The position numbers were made by a program, and so were the translations under genes. The notes under the pieces are model-generated. The model was not told the DNA's origin. It did not search any database and saw only the letters and a list, made by a program, of their open reading frames with translations. From the NCBI GenBank assembly GCA_944739405.2, contig OX123193.2:9494331-9558330 (forward strand): a stretch of DNA of 64,000 bases, in the 5' to 3' direction. Positions 1 through 11,093 of the stretch are shown one piece after another; the first letter of the stretch is position 1, and each line of letters begins with the position of its first letter. This DNA comes from Euclidia mi (lineage: Eukaryota > Arthropoda > Insecta > Lepidoptera > Erebidae).

Positions 1-75
1 TGTGGATCAGTGGTTAAAAGGTCACTGTCAGCCGAGTATACAAGTTCGATTCTCGTTTGTCTTTTCTGGAAGTCT
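1..75 (+). repeat. tRNA-like SINE head, truncated
   Basis: A box-A-like stretch (cagtggttaaaagg) is followed about 30 bases later by a box-B-like gttcgattct, the spacing of a tRNA-derived SINE promoter. No recognisable SINE body follows, so this is a fragment at best, and it may begin upstream of the window. Confidence 0.3.
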
Positions 76-840
76 TTTTATCTTAATGTCTACTTTGTTG
101 ACGTATTATTTTTTCGCTGTGCTTTGTTCTGAAGTTTTTTTTATTGTTGTTGTTCATAATTTTGTATCGATTTTATAATTGAATTGTTATTATAGATACT
201 TTTATAAAGCAATATTGTGTGTGATTGACCGGGCGTCGCGAACTCGGAACAGTCAAATAGTACTTATCTAATTAAAATATATCTAGTTTGTTATTGCGAT
301 GCACACGCGCTCACTCAGTGACGCGCTGGTAGATAGATACCGAACTTATGATTCATCATTGTTTACTTTAATAGTGTGTTCATTCATCTTGGACAATCGT
401 GGTCTTTGTAATTAAATTGAGCAAAATAATTATGTATTTTGTTGTTCTTTTGTAATTCAGTAGTCAGTTTGTAGTCTGAAACTTGAATTTATTTTTGTTT
501 AACTTTTGTATAAATTCTGTTTGTTATACCTAACTATGACTTAGTATTTTGTTTATCTAGTGGTCAAGGTGCCAAACCCAAGAATAATAATTCGTATGGC
601 TAGACGTAACTTCTCTTACCTGTAACTCATTCTTAATGACGTCCCTTTTATCTCGTGTATTACCCTAAGCGCTTCACGCCTTTAATGGTTGTCTCTCATA
701 TTCTGTTGTTATGTTATGGCCTAAGCACTTATGTAGTGTGTGGCGGCTTTATGGATGACGGGTGTGTTAGTTTATCATAGGGTAGTTGTTGCGCGCGTAT
801 TGTGGGTAATATATTATATTTATAGCTAATGTAGTTATGT
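76..840. other. No gene seen; AT-rich unique sequence
   Basis: I see no ORF of note, no repeat shared with the rest of the window and no RNA gene. It could be the internal remnant of the LTR element whose polypurine tract lies at about 945-960. Confidence 0.4.
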
Positions 841-889
841 AAGTTTGGTTGTTTACTTAAAATACTGACACCACTTCCACTACTTGATT

Positions 890-1200
890 ACAGGTAAACC
901 TCAACGAGCTGCTAGCCCAGAGAATTTTCCCTAGGAAAAATTCTGCCCTAAAGAGGGGGGTGTGTGACGTCGTGCCCCTCCGTCTGAACTGTGACGTCGA
1001 ACGAAAGTGGGAGCGCCTCTGCCCGCGCGCCCCCGCACGCCATATATAAGCGTGCGACGCTGTTCAATCGGCCCTCTGCTCCAGCTCACGGCCATCAGCT
1101 AAGTCTTCTTCCTATCAAGACCCTGGCCTTCGGAACACCAGTGAACACCTAACTATACTTGTCGGACCACGCCCTGAATTTACTCATGTTCTCAATAAGT
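890..1200 (+). mobile_element. 3' end of an LTR retrotransposon: polypurine tract plus LTR with promoter-like elements
   Basis: A purine-rich run (aaagaggggggtg, about 949-961) is followed directly by tgtgacgtcg, the usual layout of a polypurine tract next to a TG-starting LTR. The next 200 bases are GC-rich and contain a TATA-like catatataag near 1040, then a probable start region and, near 1192, an aataa signal. No second copy of this LTR is in the window, so it is the 3' end of an element or a leftover LTR. It lies just upstream of the copia relic but does not match the sequence after it, so I treat the two as separate. LTR limits are approximate. Confidence 0.5.
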
Positions 1201-1337
1201 AAATCTTAGTTTTAAAGTAGCTGCATTGTATCTACCTATATAGGCAATTATATTGTGAAGTGTACTATTCTAAAAGTGTTTTCATTTGTAAGTAAAACCT
1301 GATTTTCTTCCTTTTTTTGATCGGCGAGTGATTGAGT

Positions 1338-1978
1338 CAGGCTCACCACCTACAAACCAATCACTCGTGAGACAAATCGCAAGGAAATAATGGCGAAATC
1401 AAAACTTATTTTGATACTGGATCCAACCATTTATGTGCACGTACAAGATGCAACTACTTGTAAGAATGTTTGGAAAATCTTGGAGAAGGCTTTTGATGAT
1501 AGTGGCTTGTATAAAAGAGTAGCCTTATTGAGAGACCTTATGACAACTTCTTTGGAGTCTTCACAAAAGGTGTATAATTATGTCAACAGCACACAAACTC
1601 AGAAATATCAAGTTTGACATTGATGATGAATGGCTAGGGACACTGTTGTTGGCAGGTTTACCTGAGACATACAAACCAATGATAATGGGATTGGAAAGCT
1701 CAGGTATCAAGATCAGTGCTGATTTCATTAAAACAAAACTCTTGCAGGAAGTACAATGCTCTGAAAGCTCAGCGTTCTTCACAAGAAAGAAGGTCATTAA
1801 CAGTAATCAATACACAACAAAAGGCAATAAAGGGCCGCAATGCTATAATTGCAACAAGCATGGACACATGGCTAAGAATTGTCGTGCTCCAAAGAAACAA
1901 AGCACAGAAAAGAAGGAAGATAAAAGTTTTGTAGCAGCATTTTCAGCATCTCAACAGACGATGAATCCAGATGTATGA
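1338..1978 (+). pseudogene. Copia-type gag, frameshifted
   Basis: Two overlapping reading frames together give a copia Gag. The first (ATG at 1390, open upstream to about 1338) resembles the central UBN2-type Gag domain (motif DATTCKNVWKILEKAF). The second continues in another frame (DDEWLGTLLLAGLPETYKPM) and ends with a CCHC zinc knuckle, CYNCNKHGHMAKNC. Copia Gag forms the cytoplasmic virus-like particle and packages the RNA. A frameshift near 1580-1617 separates the halves, and the normal N-terminal part is missing or unrecognisable. The protease motif YVDSGASMHMT follows at about 1980 after a stop. Confidence 0.85.
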
Positions 1979-4570
1979 TATGTGGACTCGGGTGCCTCCA
2001 TGCACATGACAAATAACAAAGATTGGATGTATGATGTGACAAGTCCACCGATACCTACCATAACTGTTATGTAGCCAGCAAGACACCGCTACCTGTTGAA
2101 AGTATGGGAAAAGTTAATTTATTATTTGATGGTGATAATGAAAACAAAATTCAGGTAAAATAAGTTTTATATATACCTAAGCTTGCCGCCAACCTCTTGA
2201 CTGTCAGTGCGATGGTGAATAATGTCTGTAAAGTAACATTTAGAGACAATGGTTGTGATATTTATAACCAAGATGGGAAATTCATTTGTTCTGCTACACT
2301 AGTCAACAACTTGTATCTGTTAAACACTCAGAGAGAAGTATTTACCAACCTAACCTAACATGCTCAGATAAATTAAACAATGTTGTCCTATGGCACTGAC
2401 GCATTGGACACCTTAATTTTTCAGATATTAACAAGCTGCCCGAGTGTGAACCATTTAGTAAAGTGAAACAATCTCACATGTACCACCTGCCTCAAAGAAA
2501 AACAGAGCCGCCTGCCATTTAAAAATATTGGTTCGAGGGCTTCACAACCATTGTAGTTGATCCACACCGATTTATATGGACCCATGGAACAAGTATCACT
2601 GGGAGATGACTATACAAAGAGAGTTCATGTTTATCTATTGAAAGATAAATTGAGTGTGCTAGAAGTTTTTCAAAGACTACAAAAATAAAGTTGAAAATGA
2701 ACTTGAGAGATTATTAAAGCCATTCGCTCATGGGAAAGAATATTATAACAGAGAGTTTGAAAACTTCTTAAAAGGGTATGGCATTGAACATCAAACAAGT
2801 ACTCCGTACTCAACCCAGCAGAATGGTGTTGCAGAAAGGTGAAATTTACCGTTTTAAAGCAAGACTTGTCATTAAGGGTTTTGCTCAGAGAAAGGGATGT
2901 GACTATGCTGAGATATATAACCCAGTAGTTAGACATAAATCAGTTCGTTTTTTGATTGCACTAGCTGCTTACAATAAAATACAACTTGGAAATAGCGCAA
3001 ATGGATGCCATAAGTGCATATCTGCAAGGGGACCTAGATACTGAAATTTATATGGTGCAACCCGAAAATTACAAGTTAAATAATAAAGTATGTTGGTTGC
3101 ATAAAGCAATTTATGGACTGAAGCAAGCTAGTCGGAAGTGGAATTGTAAATTGAACAATATTTTACTGAAAATTGGCCTAAAGCGGTCTAAAGTTGATCC
3201 ATGCATATATTATATAGTGAATAACTTAACAATGATATTTATTGCAGTATGGGTTGATAACCTGTTGATCCTCACAAATAATAGGAAAACTACCTCAGAA
3301 ATAAAAGGGAAATTAATGGCAGAATTTAGTATGAAAGACATAGTATTAGGTGAAGTGAAGCAGTGCATTGGCATTAACATTAAACGAAATAGAGAGGCAG
3401 GTGTGATCATGATAGACCAGGAAAATTACATAAATTCTATTCTGAATCGTTTTGGAATGTCAGAGTGTAAACCAGTTCGTACCCCAATTGAAGTAAATGG
3501 TAAATTTGATAAAAATACTGAAAAAGTAGAGAATAATATAATAGGGAAGCGGTGTTTTGTCTTTTATATCTGGCAAATGTTACAAGACCTGACATTACCT
3601 ATGCTGTCAATAAGCTGAGTCAGTTTTGTAATAATCCAGGAAATCAACATTGGCTTGGAATTAAAAGAGTAATGAGATATCTTCAAGGTACCAAGAACCT
3701 GAAACTATGTTATACCAAACAGGATTCGAAGGAGATCATTGGATACTCTTATGTTGATTGGGCCAGCGACCCATTAGATAGAAGATCGTGCACGGGTTAT
3801 ACTTTTCTGTTTCAGAATGGTAGTATCTCCTGGAATGCAACCAAACAGTCAACCGTGGCACTTTCCACTGCAGAAGCTGAGTACATGGCGATGACATCGA
3901 CCACTCAGGAGGCTATGTGGCTCCAGCAACTACAAAGTGAACTGGGCCAAGGCGAGGATGGTGCTATAGTTATATACTGTGATAACCAAAGTGCTATAAG
4001 ACTGGCTTCTACATACAGTTTTAAATCTAAGACTAAACACATAGACATTCGGTTGCATTTCATGACAGAAAGTGTTGTAAATTGTCTAGTTAATTTTTTT
4101 TATATAACATACATATATACATACATAGACTCACGCCTGTTTCCCGGAGGGGTAGGCAGAGACTACGGAACGCCATTTGCAACGACCCTGACATATCTCT
4201 CTTGCTTCATTCACTCCCATCAGATTCCTCATGCCTTGCTTTTCTATTCAAGGTACTTCTAACCTGTCCTGTTTTTAGGATGTCTCCAATCTGGTCAGAA
4301 AACGTCCGCCTAGGTCTTCTCCTTCGTCCTGTCCATTCCACACTTGCCTTATATATCTGCTTAGTTAGTCTTTCGTCATCCATCCTCTACACGTGCCCAA
4401 ACCATCTTATCATAACTTTCTCGATGCTTGTCACTACATCTTCTTTTACCCCACAACACTTTCTTTATATAAATGGTTCCAATATGGTAGCTGATATTTT
4501 AACAAAGGATACCACACCTATTAAACATTTGTATTGTATAGATAAAATGTGTATGCCTTCAGTAGGGAGT
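1979..4570 (+). pseudogene. Copia-type pol (protease, integrase, RT, RNase H), broken
   Basis: Pieces appear in the order protease (DSGASMHMTN, about 1985), integrase (H..GHLN zinc-finger region near 2400; core ending in STPYSTQQNGVAER near 2840), reverse transcriptase (RFKARLVIKGFAQ at about 2850; MDAISAYLQGDLDTEIYM at about 3000; YGLKQASRKW at about 3115) and RNase H (STAEAEYMAM near 3870, YCDNQSAIRLA near 3980, ADILTK near 4495). Gag-protease-integrase-RT is the copia order. It is dead: there are several in-frame stops, frameshifts near 2990 and 3555, and the join from integrase core to RT at about 2840 has lost the spacer. Where the RT usually has YVDD, this copy reads WVDN at about 3250. 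A foreign fragment at 4108-4463 interrupts the RNase H region; removing it restores a continuous frame ending in the ADILTK motif. Confidence 0.88.
4108..4463 (-). mobile_element. RTE-like non-LTR 3' fragment inserted in copia RNase H
   Basis: Read on the minus strand this is the C-terminal coding end and short-repeat tail of the same RTE-like family found at 6998-7937, 25764-25978 and 51450-53810. It is flanked by a 9-base direct repeat TTTATATAA (4099-4107 and 4464-4472), as expected for target-primed insertion. The tail is a (TATG)n-type repeat at 4108-4125. Severe 5' truncation leaves about 350 bases. Confidence 0.8.
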
Positions 4571-4735
4571 GTTGGTGATAATTGAGATCGCAACCATATT
4601 ATGTTGGCAATACTTAATTGTAGCGTTGTTTAGTTTTGTATGTTGTCACTTCTGTGTCTCCTGCCGTCTTGTTGCCTCTGTAATAATTGACTAATAGTGC
4701 TGAATAAAATGTTCTACGTTTCTTTATATAAACAG
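4571..4735 (+). repeat. Probable copia 3' LTR, truncated
   Basis: It begins TGTTGGTGATAATTGAG just after the end of the copia pol frame. TGTTG is the usual copia LTR start, and an aataaa signal lies near 4703. No matching 5' LTR is in the window, so the right limit is a guess. Confidence 0.4.
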
Positions 4736-4963
4736 TATTTTTTTTTATTTCCTCAACCACGATTTTTAACAGATTTTATGCTATGAATACTTACGCAACA
4801 TTTACTACCCATCCTCATACCACCATTCACAATCCACTGCTGGATATAAACCTCTCCTATTTTGCGCCACGAAAGCATTGTGAGTCGATAGGAGGATATA
4901 CCAGGTGGTATAACCTAATCGATTTTAAACTTTCGCGATTTGTATACATTACATAATGTTATA
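4736..4963. other. AT-rich stretch with a possible LINE/SINE tail scrap
   Basis: Around 4838-4870 the text ccactgctggatataaacct resembles the reverse of a tail sequence common in lepidopteran retroposons. Nothing else is supported. Confidence 0.25.
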
Positions 4964-5628
4964 AAAAAATAATAAGAAAAAACCAAAACGAAAATGAAAA
5001 CTTAAAAATCGCACCAAAAATGTTTACTAGGTATTTAGTTTCTTTTTTAAAAAAAGAGAACCGCCTTCAAAAAATCGACCCACTGAAAAGTACGAAATAA
5101 TTTTTACATACGCTAATACATAGTATATAACTAATACAAAATACTTAGTTTTTGAAGTCGGTGCCAAACCAAATCCCAATCCAAACAAGGCAGCGCATTG
5201 AATCTACTTAGTAGGTACTTACAGCCCAAAATGAAGTATAATTATTTTATAATTAAGCATTCATTTCATACTTTTTATATATTTTATATATATGTTGCTT
5301 TTTAGAGTATATAGGTAGATTTTTTTAAATTTTACTAATTCAGATATTTTTTGAAGCTTTATTGATTTGATATATTCATCGTATTATTTTCTGTTTGCCA
5401 GTATTCTTTTTTGTTTTTGATGGTTTGACACCGACTTCAAAAACTAAGTATTTTGTATTAGTTATATACTATGTATTAGCGTATGTAAAAATTATTTCGT
5501 ACTTTTCAGTGGGTCGATTTTTTGAAGGCGGTTCTCTTTTTTTAAAAAAGAAACTAAATACCTAGTAAACATTTTTGGTGCGATTTTTAAGTTTTCATTT
5601 TCGTTTTGGTTTTTTTCTTATTATTTTT
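4964..5628. repeat. Snapback element with 207-bp inverted arms
   Basis: Positions 4964-5170 and 5422-5628 are reverse complements of equal length without gaps; I saw one mismatch, near the inner end. The 251-base spacer is AT-rich and non-coding. Inner arm ends carry the text tttgaagtcggtg, related to the tttttttgaagtcggtt motif that recurs at about 6713, 6858 and 7980. That suggests a non-autonomous relative of the Helitron-like material next door, or a foldback element. Confidence 0.85.
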
Positions 5629-5889
5629 ATTTCATACTTTTTAGTGTTAGGTGCTTCGTTCGTTTACTTGGTTTTGTGTCAACTACTCTTTTATTTATTT
5701 CATACTTTTTAGTGATAGGTACTCCATTTACTTTAAGTTTTGGGCTAATTAATAGTTTGTTTATAGTTAGATTCAATTATTTTAGTGATAAGTTTTCTGC
5801 TAGTATCAGTTTGTTACCATGACTTTGACATAGGTACCTACTTTTATTCTGTGTGCCTATGGGCTTAGGTTTCATGCTGGAAGAGAGAG
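5629..5889. other. AT-rich non-coding; short diverged tandem duplication
   Basis: The phrase tttcatactttttagtg recurs at about 5630 and 5697 with similar surroundings, a roughly 67-base diverged duplication. No gene is seen. Confidence 0.4.
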
Positions 5890-6468
5890 ATGAGTCTAGG
5901 GAATCAGCCACATACGGAACCAAACCAATGCGGTGGACTTGTACATACTATTGAATTGGATGTGAGCTCACGTATTATGCTCCGGAGAAATATGCCAATA
6001 ACGGATGGCTTAGCGAACGGGGCAATGAGTGTTCCTAAAGGATTTAAATGGCCGGCATTAAGAAGAGATCGACTTGAGCCAGGTGAACTGCCTGATGCCA
6101 TTTTGATATTATTTGATGATCCATCAATAGCATTGCGTCATAAAGATGATGACGGATACATTTCCATAGCTCCAGTGCCAGTGACCTATCAAGGCAATCG
6201 CGGTTATGGTGATATCGAGAGACGGATTTTGTTAGTCATATTGAGTTGGGCTGTGACGGTACACAAGTTACAAGGATGTACACTTAGTTCCACGGACTTA
6301 GGGCTTAAAATCTTTGCTATAGGCCAATGCTATGTTGCCTTGAGGCGGGTCAAATCCCTAAAAGGCATGGCTTTAAGTGGTATTGACTCGAACAAATTAC
6401 TCAACCATCCTCACGACAATAGAGCCTTATCCGAAATGACAAGAATGAGAAATTTGCTCTCACATTAG
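5890..6468 (+). pseudogene. Helitron-type PIF1-like helicase, C-terminal fragment
   Basis: The 192-residue frame matches the C-terminal end of the SF1 helicase in Helitron Rep/helicase proteins. An early LRRNMPITDGLANGAMS region (residues about 34-50) corresponds to the helicase segment before motif V. WAVTVHKLQGCTL (about 119-131) is the helicase V-type motif, where VHKSQG is usual. GQCYVALRRVKSL (about 143-155) is motif VI with its conserved Gln and Arg. In Helitrons this helicase acts with a HUH Rep nuclease in rolling-circle transposition. The N-terminal helicase half and the Rep domain are absent, so this is a 5'-truncated relic. It is followed by the CA repeat and the tail array containing tttttttgaagtcggtt. 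Confidence 0.8.
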
Positions 6469-6512
6469 ATTCTTTCACCGACTTACTTTGTTTTTTGTTA
6501 ATCGCAGATACA

Positions 6513-6544
6513 TAGACACGTACACACGTACACACACACACACA

Positions 6545-6587
<43 letters not shown>

Positions 6588-6672
6588 ACACATACAAATA
6601 CACACACGCGCGCGCGCGCGTGCGCAAACACGTACACACGTACAAACACACATACATACATACAAACATACT
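6513..6672. repeat. CA/TACA microsatellite
   Basis: Mostly (CA)n with TACA and CG interruptions. Several apparent ORFs here on both strands are low-complexity translations of the repeat and should be ignored. Confidence 0.95.
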
Positions 6673-6977
6673 AAGAACCAATATATGTATACGGGTCAAA
6701 CTGGGAACCTTCTTTTTTTGAAGTCGGTTAAAATACTAAAACTTTCTCCTAAGTGTAACAAATACTTTTTTTCTGAAAACCGCATAAAAATCGGTTCAGC
6801 CAAACTCGAGTTAATCGTGGGAAAACTTACATATATACGGGTCAAACTCAGAACCTTCTTTTTTTGAAGTCAGTTAAGTGCCTAAAACCTTCTCCTAAGT
6901 GTAACAAATACTTTTTTGTAAACCGCATCAAAATCGGTTCAGCCAAACGCGAGATAATCGCGTACAAACATACATAC
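6673..6977 (+). repeat. Tandem tail units of a Helitron-like element
   Basis: Two units of roughly 145-150 bases (about 6680-6830 and 6831-6977) share the order acgggtcaaact, gaaccttctttttttgaag, tcggtt-like, ctcctaagtgtaacaaat, then aatcggttcagccaaac. A third unit starts at about 7950 after an inserted retroposon. They follow the helicase fragment, so they are probably its degenerate 3' region. Confidence 0.7.
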
Positions 6978-6997
6978 ATAGATACATACATACATAC

Positions 6998-7937
6998 ATA
7001 GACTCACGCCTGTTTCCCGGAGGGGTAAGCAGAGACTACGGAACGCCATTTGCAACGATCCTGACATACCTCACTTGCTTCACTCACTCCCATCAAGTTT
7101 CTCATGCATGCTCTTCTGTTAAGGGTACTTCTGACTTGTCCTTTTTTCAGGATGTCTCCAATCTGGTCAGAGAACGTTCTCCTAGGTCTTCCCCTTTGTC
7201 CTGTCCCATTCACACTAGCCTGATATATCTTCTTTGTCAGTCTATCGTCATCCATCCTCTCCATGTGCCCAAACCATCTTAACATGCCTTTCTCAATGCT
7301 TGTCACTACATCTTCTTTTACCCCACACCACTCTCGTATCACACAATTCTTTACTCTGTCGGTCAAAGACACACCACACATACTTCTCAGTGCTCTCATT
7401 TCTACAGCATTTATTCTACTTTCAAATCTCTTCTGCCATACCCAACTTTCACTACCATACATAAGGGTAGGCACTAACACACCTCTATGCACAGCCAAAC
7501 GTGCCTTTTTGGACACGTTTTGACTGTTCATAAACGCCTTCAGAGCTCCATTCACACAATTACCGGCATTAACTCTCCTTTCAATATCTGCTTCATTCTT
7601 ACCATCTCTTGTAAACAACGTACCTAAGTAAACAAACTCATTCACTTGTTCCACTCGCTGTCCATCGATCATAACATTACAAGCCGTAACGCATTCCACC
7701 TTTTCAAAAACCATAACTTTCGTTTTACTTACATTCACTTTCATTCCTTTCCTTTCTAACGCACGATGCATGATTGTTACCATCTCCTGCAACTCCTCCG
7801 ATGAAGATGCAAGTATAACCTGATCATCAGCATAAAGGAGGCATTTGACGAGTAACCCATTCATCCTTAATCCGCAGTCACTATGTTGTAAATCTTGCAA
7901 ACAACTGTCCATGAAGAGGTTAAACAGCCACGGCGAA
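6998..7937 (-). pseudogene. RTE-like non-LTR RT, 5'-truncated insertion
   Basis: On the minus strand a 315-codon frame (7004-7951) covers the RT palm from SPWLFNLFMDS, through the catalytic YADD (CLLYADDQVILA), the thumb, and a C-terminal domain with GMLRWFGHMERMDD and RGRPRRTFSDQIGDIL. It ends in KWRSVVSAYPSGKQA followed by a TATG repeat tail. These proteins nick target DNA and copy their own RNA in place. The fragment lacks the endonuclease and the first RT motifs. A flanking direct repeat beginning atagatacatacatac is seen at 6978 and 7938, although the TATG-type tail makes its exact length uncertain. The frame is fully open, so the insertion looks fairly young. The RTE assignment is by eye. 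Confidence 0.85.
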
Positions 7938-7949
7938 ATAGATACATAC

Positions 7950-8005
7950 ATACATACAGGTCAAACTGAGAACCTCCTGTTTTTTGAAGTCGGTTAAAAA
8001 TGGGT
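7950..8005 (+). repeat. Third Helitron-like tail unit (start only)
   Basis: The text caggtcaaactgagaacctc followed by tttttgaagtcggttaaaaa repeats the start of the units at 6680 and 6831. The retroposon at 6998-7937 separates it from them. Confidence 0.65.
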
Positions 8006-8040
8006 CTTATTCGCGATATTTAATTATGTATTTAAAAGGT

Positions 8041-8315
8041 ATAAACCTCTGTTTTACCAACATTTCGGCCGTCTTACAACAGCCATGGTCGCGGCAGGAC
8101 TGATGTCATCTCAGCGTCGTCCTTGTGAAGCGCGGGTTTCGGCAGCTATCCTCACTTGCATTTTTATTTTTATTTTTATCCGAACTGTCGGTACGTCGAC
8201 ACACAACACTTATGACGTCTACACACTGATGAGCTGTGTTCCTGCGGAGGGGTTAACATTTTTTTATTACTGGATTCCAAGTTGTAGACAGTCTGTATCC
8301 ATCCTCCCGGTTTAA
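8041..8315 (-). pseudogene. Penelope-like element, 3' end (reversed)
   Basis: Read on the minus strand it begins with FNREDGY-type codons (aaccgggaggatgga) and continues through the same 3' region as the copy at 21640-22140, including the shared caacacttatgacgtctac-like and cgaaaccc segments and the closing ccgaaatgttgg. Only the end of the GIY-YIG-bearing protein and its 3' UTR are present. Penelope-like elements code for an RT fused to a GIY-YIG endonuclease. Confidence 0.7.
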
Positions 8316-9160
8316 ATTTTTATGCTTTTTGCTTTTTATAGTATAATTTATTATGGTAAAACCTGCTGGACAGACGTCAAGTCAAATTTGATGTCAAGTT
8401 GTACGTCTTTTTCCAACAATACTTATGGCTTCGTGTATTTTCCTTATCCACTTACGGCACCCGCGGAATGAGATGAGTTATTGACACCTAGCATGCTAAC
8501 TCCGTCACCACATGTAGAGAGGTTAATACTCACACTAACGAATAAGAAAGCAGATCATACATGTAAAATATATGAACGAATTGACTCCAAATAAAGCGCT
8601 CATGGCGAGACTTGGCTTGCCGTTCGTAACAGATAGGCAAAGTTATGCAACGATTGCACAGGTCGCCACTTGGATGGGTGACCGTGAGTGGCATTTACAT
8701 CTGAGCGCTACCGTACTTCGGAGGGCACGTAAAGCTGTCGGTCCCGGTTCTTATCTAAAGATAAGGATCGTTAGGTCATGGCGGAGGCCTTCTGGCGGCC
8801 TGAAAATTCCGACACCAGAGTTGGCCACACGGTCACACGAAAAAGAAGAACAAGACTCCAAATAAAAATATTAGCTGACCCTCTACATAAAAAGGATGCA
8901 TTCAACAAATTGCACACACAGATCCCGCAACCATTAAACGGTAAACTCATCCGGCACCCGTTGATATCCGGCTTGGCCCAGAACTACGATCGGTCGCTTC
9001 CTCTGCTAATTTTAATGGTTGGTATTGTTCTTCGAGGGGAAGTTAGGAAGAGGTTTTATTTAAAATTGTTTTGGTTTTTTTATTTTTTAACTGCATAGAA
9101 AGAAGTAGTAGGTAGTTAAAGCCGACTCCTTATCTTTAAGTATTTTCTGTTAGATCAGAC
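8316..9160. other. No recognised gene; one unassigned short ORF
   Basis: A 97-codon frame (8572-8865, plus) and an overlapping 106-codon frame (8778-9098) are open, but I recognise no family, no signal peptide and no motif. They may be chance ORFs or a scrap of an unknown element. Confidence 0.35.
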
Positions 9161-9164
9161 TAGC

Positions 9165-9430
9165 CAGGGGGGCAATCGTGCTAAACGTCAACGTATTTAC
9201 CAAAACCAAACTTCAACCGAAAACGTTACGTTATGCACATTTCGTATCGTGCTAATTATTTGAACGTAAACGATTTGGTTTTTGTAGGGCAGATACGTTC
9301 AGTGACAGCTAGGTGACAGCGTGCGAGCGAACTCTCGTTGTTGCATGGTATCGCGCTATTATTTGACAACGTTTTAAACCAAAACCGTTACGTTCGCGAA
9401 CGTCTCATACGTTGTCAAACCTAAAGTTCC
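9165..9430 (+). mobile_element. Left inverted end of a DNA-transposon-like unit (ATCGTGCTA repeats)
   Basis: It starts ggggggcaatcgtgctaaac and carries further variants of the same motif (cgtatcgtgctaatt near 9247, ggtatcgcgctatta near 9350) plus many AACGTTACG-type words. The mirror-image end is at 13990-14178 (gggggctaatcgtgct on the minus strand). Subterminal repeats of this kind are typical transposase-binding sites. No transposase is visible between the ends. Confidence 0.55.
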
Positions 9431-10551
9431 TATCGACGAACTTTTCAATTATATAATATTTTAAATTTGAGAAAATTATTAAGATAATTTTGTATTAATT
9501 ATCAATTTCGTGGCATTTGCTTATAATACGGTTGATTGCAACTTAAATGAGTGAACAACATTCTTTCATATAAGACAATTTTATAGATATCTCTTTAGTA
9601 TAGCTTATTGTTGCGGTAGAATTCATTATTACAAGATTGGCGTCAAGCTTGCTTGGCCCTATATTTATAACAATGTCTAGGAAGGCATCTCATAAAAAAG
9701 GCTACATTTCGACGCGATACCTTCCTAGAAATTCACTTTTGAAAGGCTGAAACAATAATATTATGTGGATATACGTATACCATACACATAATACTGTCAC
9801 AGTTATAGGTTCTTTGGGTGGCTTAAGCGAAAAGACTGCCTACTCGGTCACTGCGCTCTCAGACGCCTGTATACAGCAAGTAGACGACTGATAAACGTTC
9901 ATTTATAATTATTTTTCCTAAGTACCTAGATAGGTATTGTAATTATTTAATTTAACCAAGACACAGACAAAAGCGTAGTGCTCATCATACAAAGATTTGT
10001 CGTGTTAGGAATCCAATCTGTTAGGTCGGGAAACAGACCTAAGTCTTAGATTAGGGCTGGGTGGCAGCGAGTTGAATGTGCGTGCGCGGGAAGCGCAATG
10101 CGGTGCCGACACAGAATTGTAATATTCATGTAATCTGTGGGTGCCTAATAGTTCAATGAGTCGGTCAGAGCCTAGTCTTTGGCCAGCCTATTTTGACTAG
10201 TTGGTTCAGGGCTCTTAAATTTGGCTTGCTTTGACCGATCAGCGAAGAGAAGGCCACAGGAGCTATTCGCTTGGTGAAATTTCAAAGGCATAATCACGGG
10301 AAAACCTGCCCCGGGTCTTTGTTGCCACGAGACCCGCCATGATCCCGCCAACATCACTGTTGCCCACTTTGCATATATAGTAAAAGTAACAAGCCTTGGA
10401 GTTTGTTAAGAGAATATCTATCTAATAAGTTCGCCCATCAAGTACCACCTGCCCATACTAGTATGTCGTCCTTAGTGACCATTTAGACCGGGTGAATTTC
10501 TAAGTGAATTGTAAGAAAATATCCGTGAAGAAGAGTAAACATAAGAACCCC
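9431..10551. other. Non-coding interior of the 9.2-14.2 kb unit
   Basis: No family is recognised. A short GC-rich stretch at about 10060-10120 and a 61-codon minus-strand frame at 10172-10357 show no motif. Confidence 0.35.
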
Positions 10552-10555
10552 TAAA

Positions 10556-11093
10556 TTGGGGTATTCCTGAAAGCGCAACTATTTTTGAGCGCAACTAAAA
10601 AAGCGCAACTACTTTATTCCACAAAGCGCAACTAAATATCAAGATGCAATAGTGCTGGTCAATAACAAACGGAAAATATCGATAGTTGATAAGACAGGAC
10701 ATTTTAGTATACTTTAGCTGTAGCTGTGCGCCTGAGTTTTACCTATACCATCCAGTGCTTTATTTCTGATTCTTGACCCTAAAACCAGGTTGTTATTAGG
10801 CTACTAACTTCTGTTAATTTATGTTACCCTGGTACTTTTCAAAACATTTTACTACCAGATTCTATAAACACTTCTAACCTCTGTTCATTTCCGTTATTCT
10901 GGTACTTTTGGAAACGATCACCATAATATAATAAATAAAAAGCGGGATTATGATTTAAAAACCCTATTGATAGTAATAGTCGAATCTGTTATGCCCCTTC
11001 ACTATTTTTCGACGCGGTTGCGCTTTGTGGAATAAAGTAGTTGCGCTTTTTTAGTTGCGCTCAAAAATAGTTGCGCTTTCAGGAATACCCCAA
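10556..11093. mobile_element. 538-bp MITE with repeat-built inverted ends and 4-bp TSD
   Basis: Inverted ends at 10556-10634 and 11017-11093 are almost perfect over about 77 bases, starting TTGGGGTATTCCTGAAAGC. Each arm is built from four copies of GCGCAACTA. TAAA flanks both sides (10552-10555 and 11094-11097), a 4-base target-site duplication. The interior is AT-rich and non-coding. The short length, lack of ORF and clean ends define a non-autonomous DNA transposon. The superfamily is not identified. Confidence 0.85.

Noticed and set aside
962..4735. LTR at 962-1200 as the 5' LTR of the copia element
   Set aside because: No matching sequence follows the copia pol region; the sequence there starts TGTTGG rather than TGTGACG, so the two are better treated as different elements.
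6401..6721. ORFs of 74-86 codons on both strands rich in Cys/Val or His/Thr
   Set aside because: They are translations of the CA/CG microsatellite.
8572..9098. Two overlapping ORFs as a novel gene pair
   Set aside because: No motif, no promoter-like or splice signals, and surrounded by transposon debris; chance or an eroded element is more likely.
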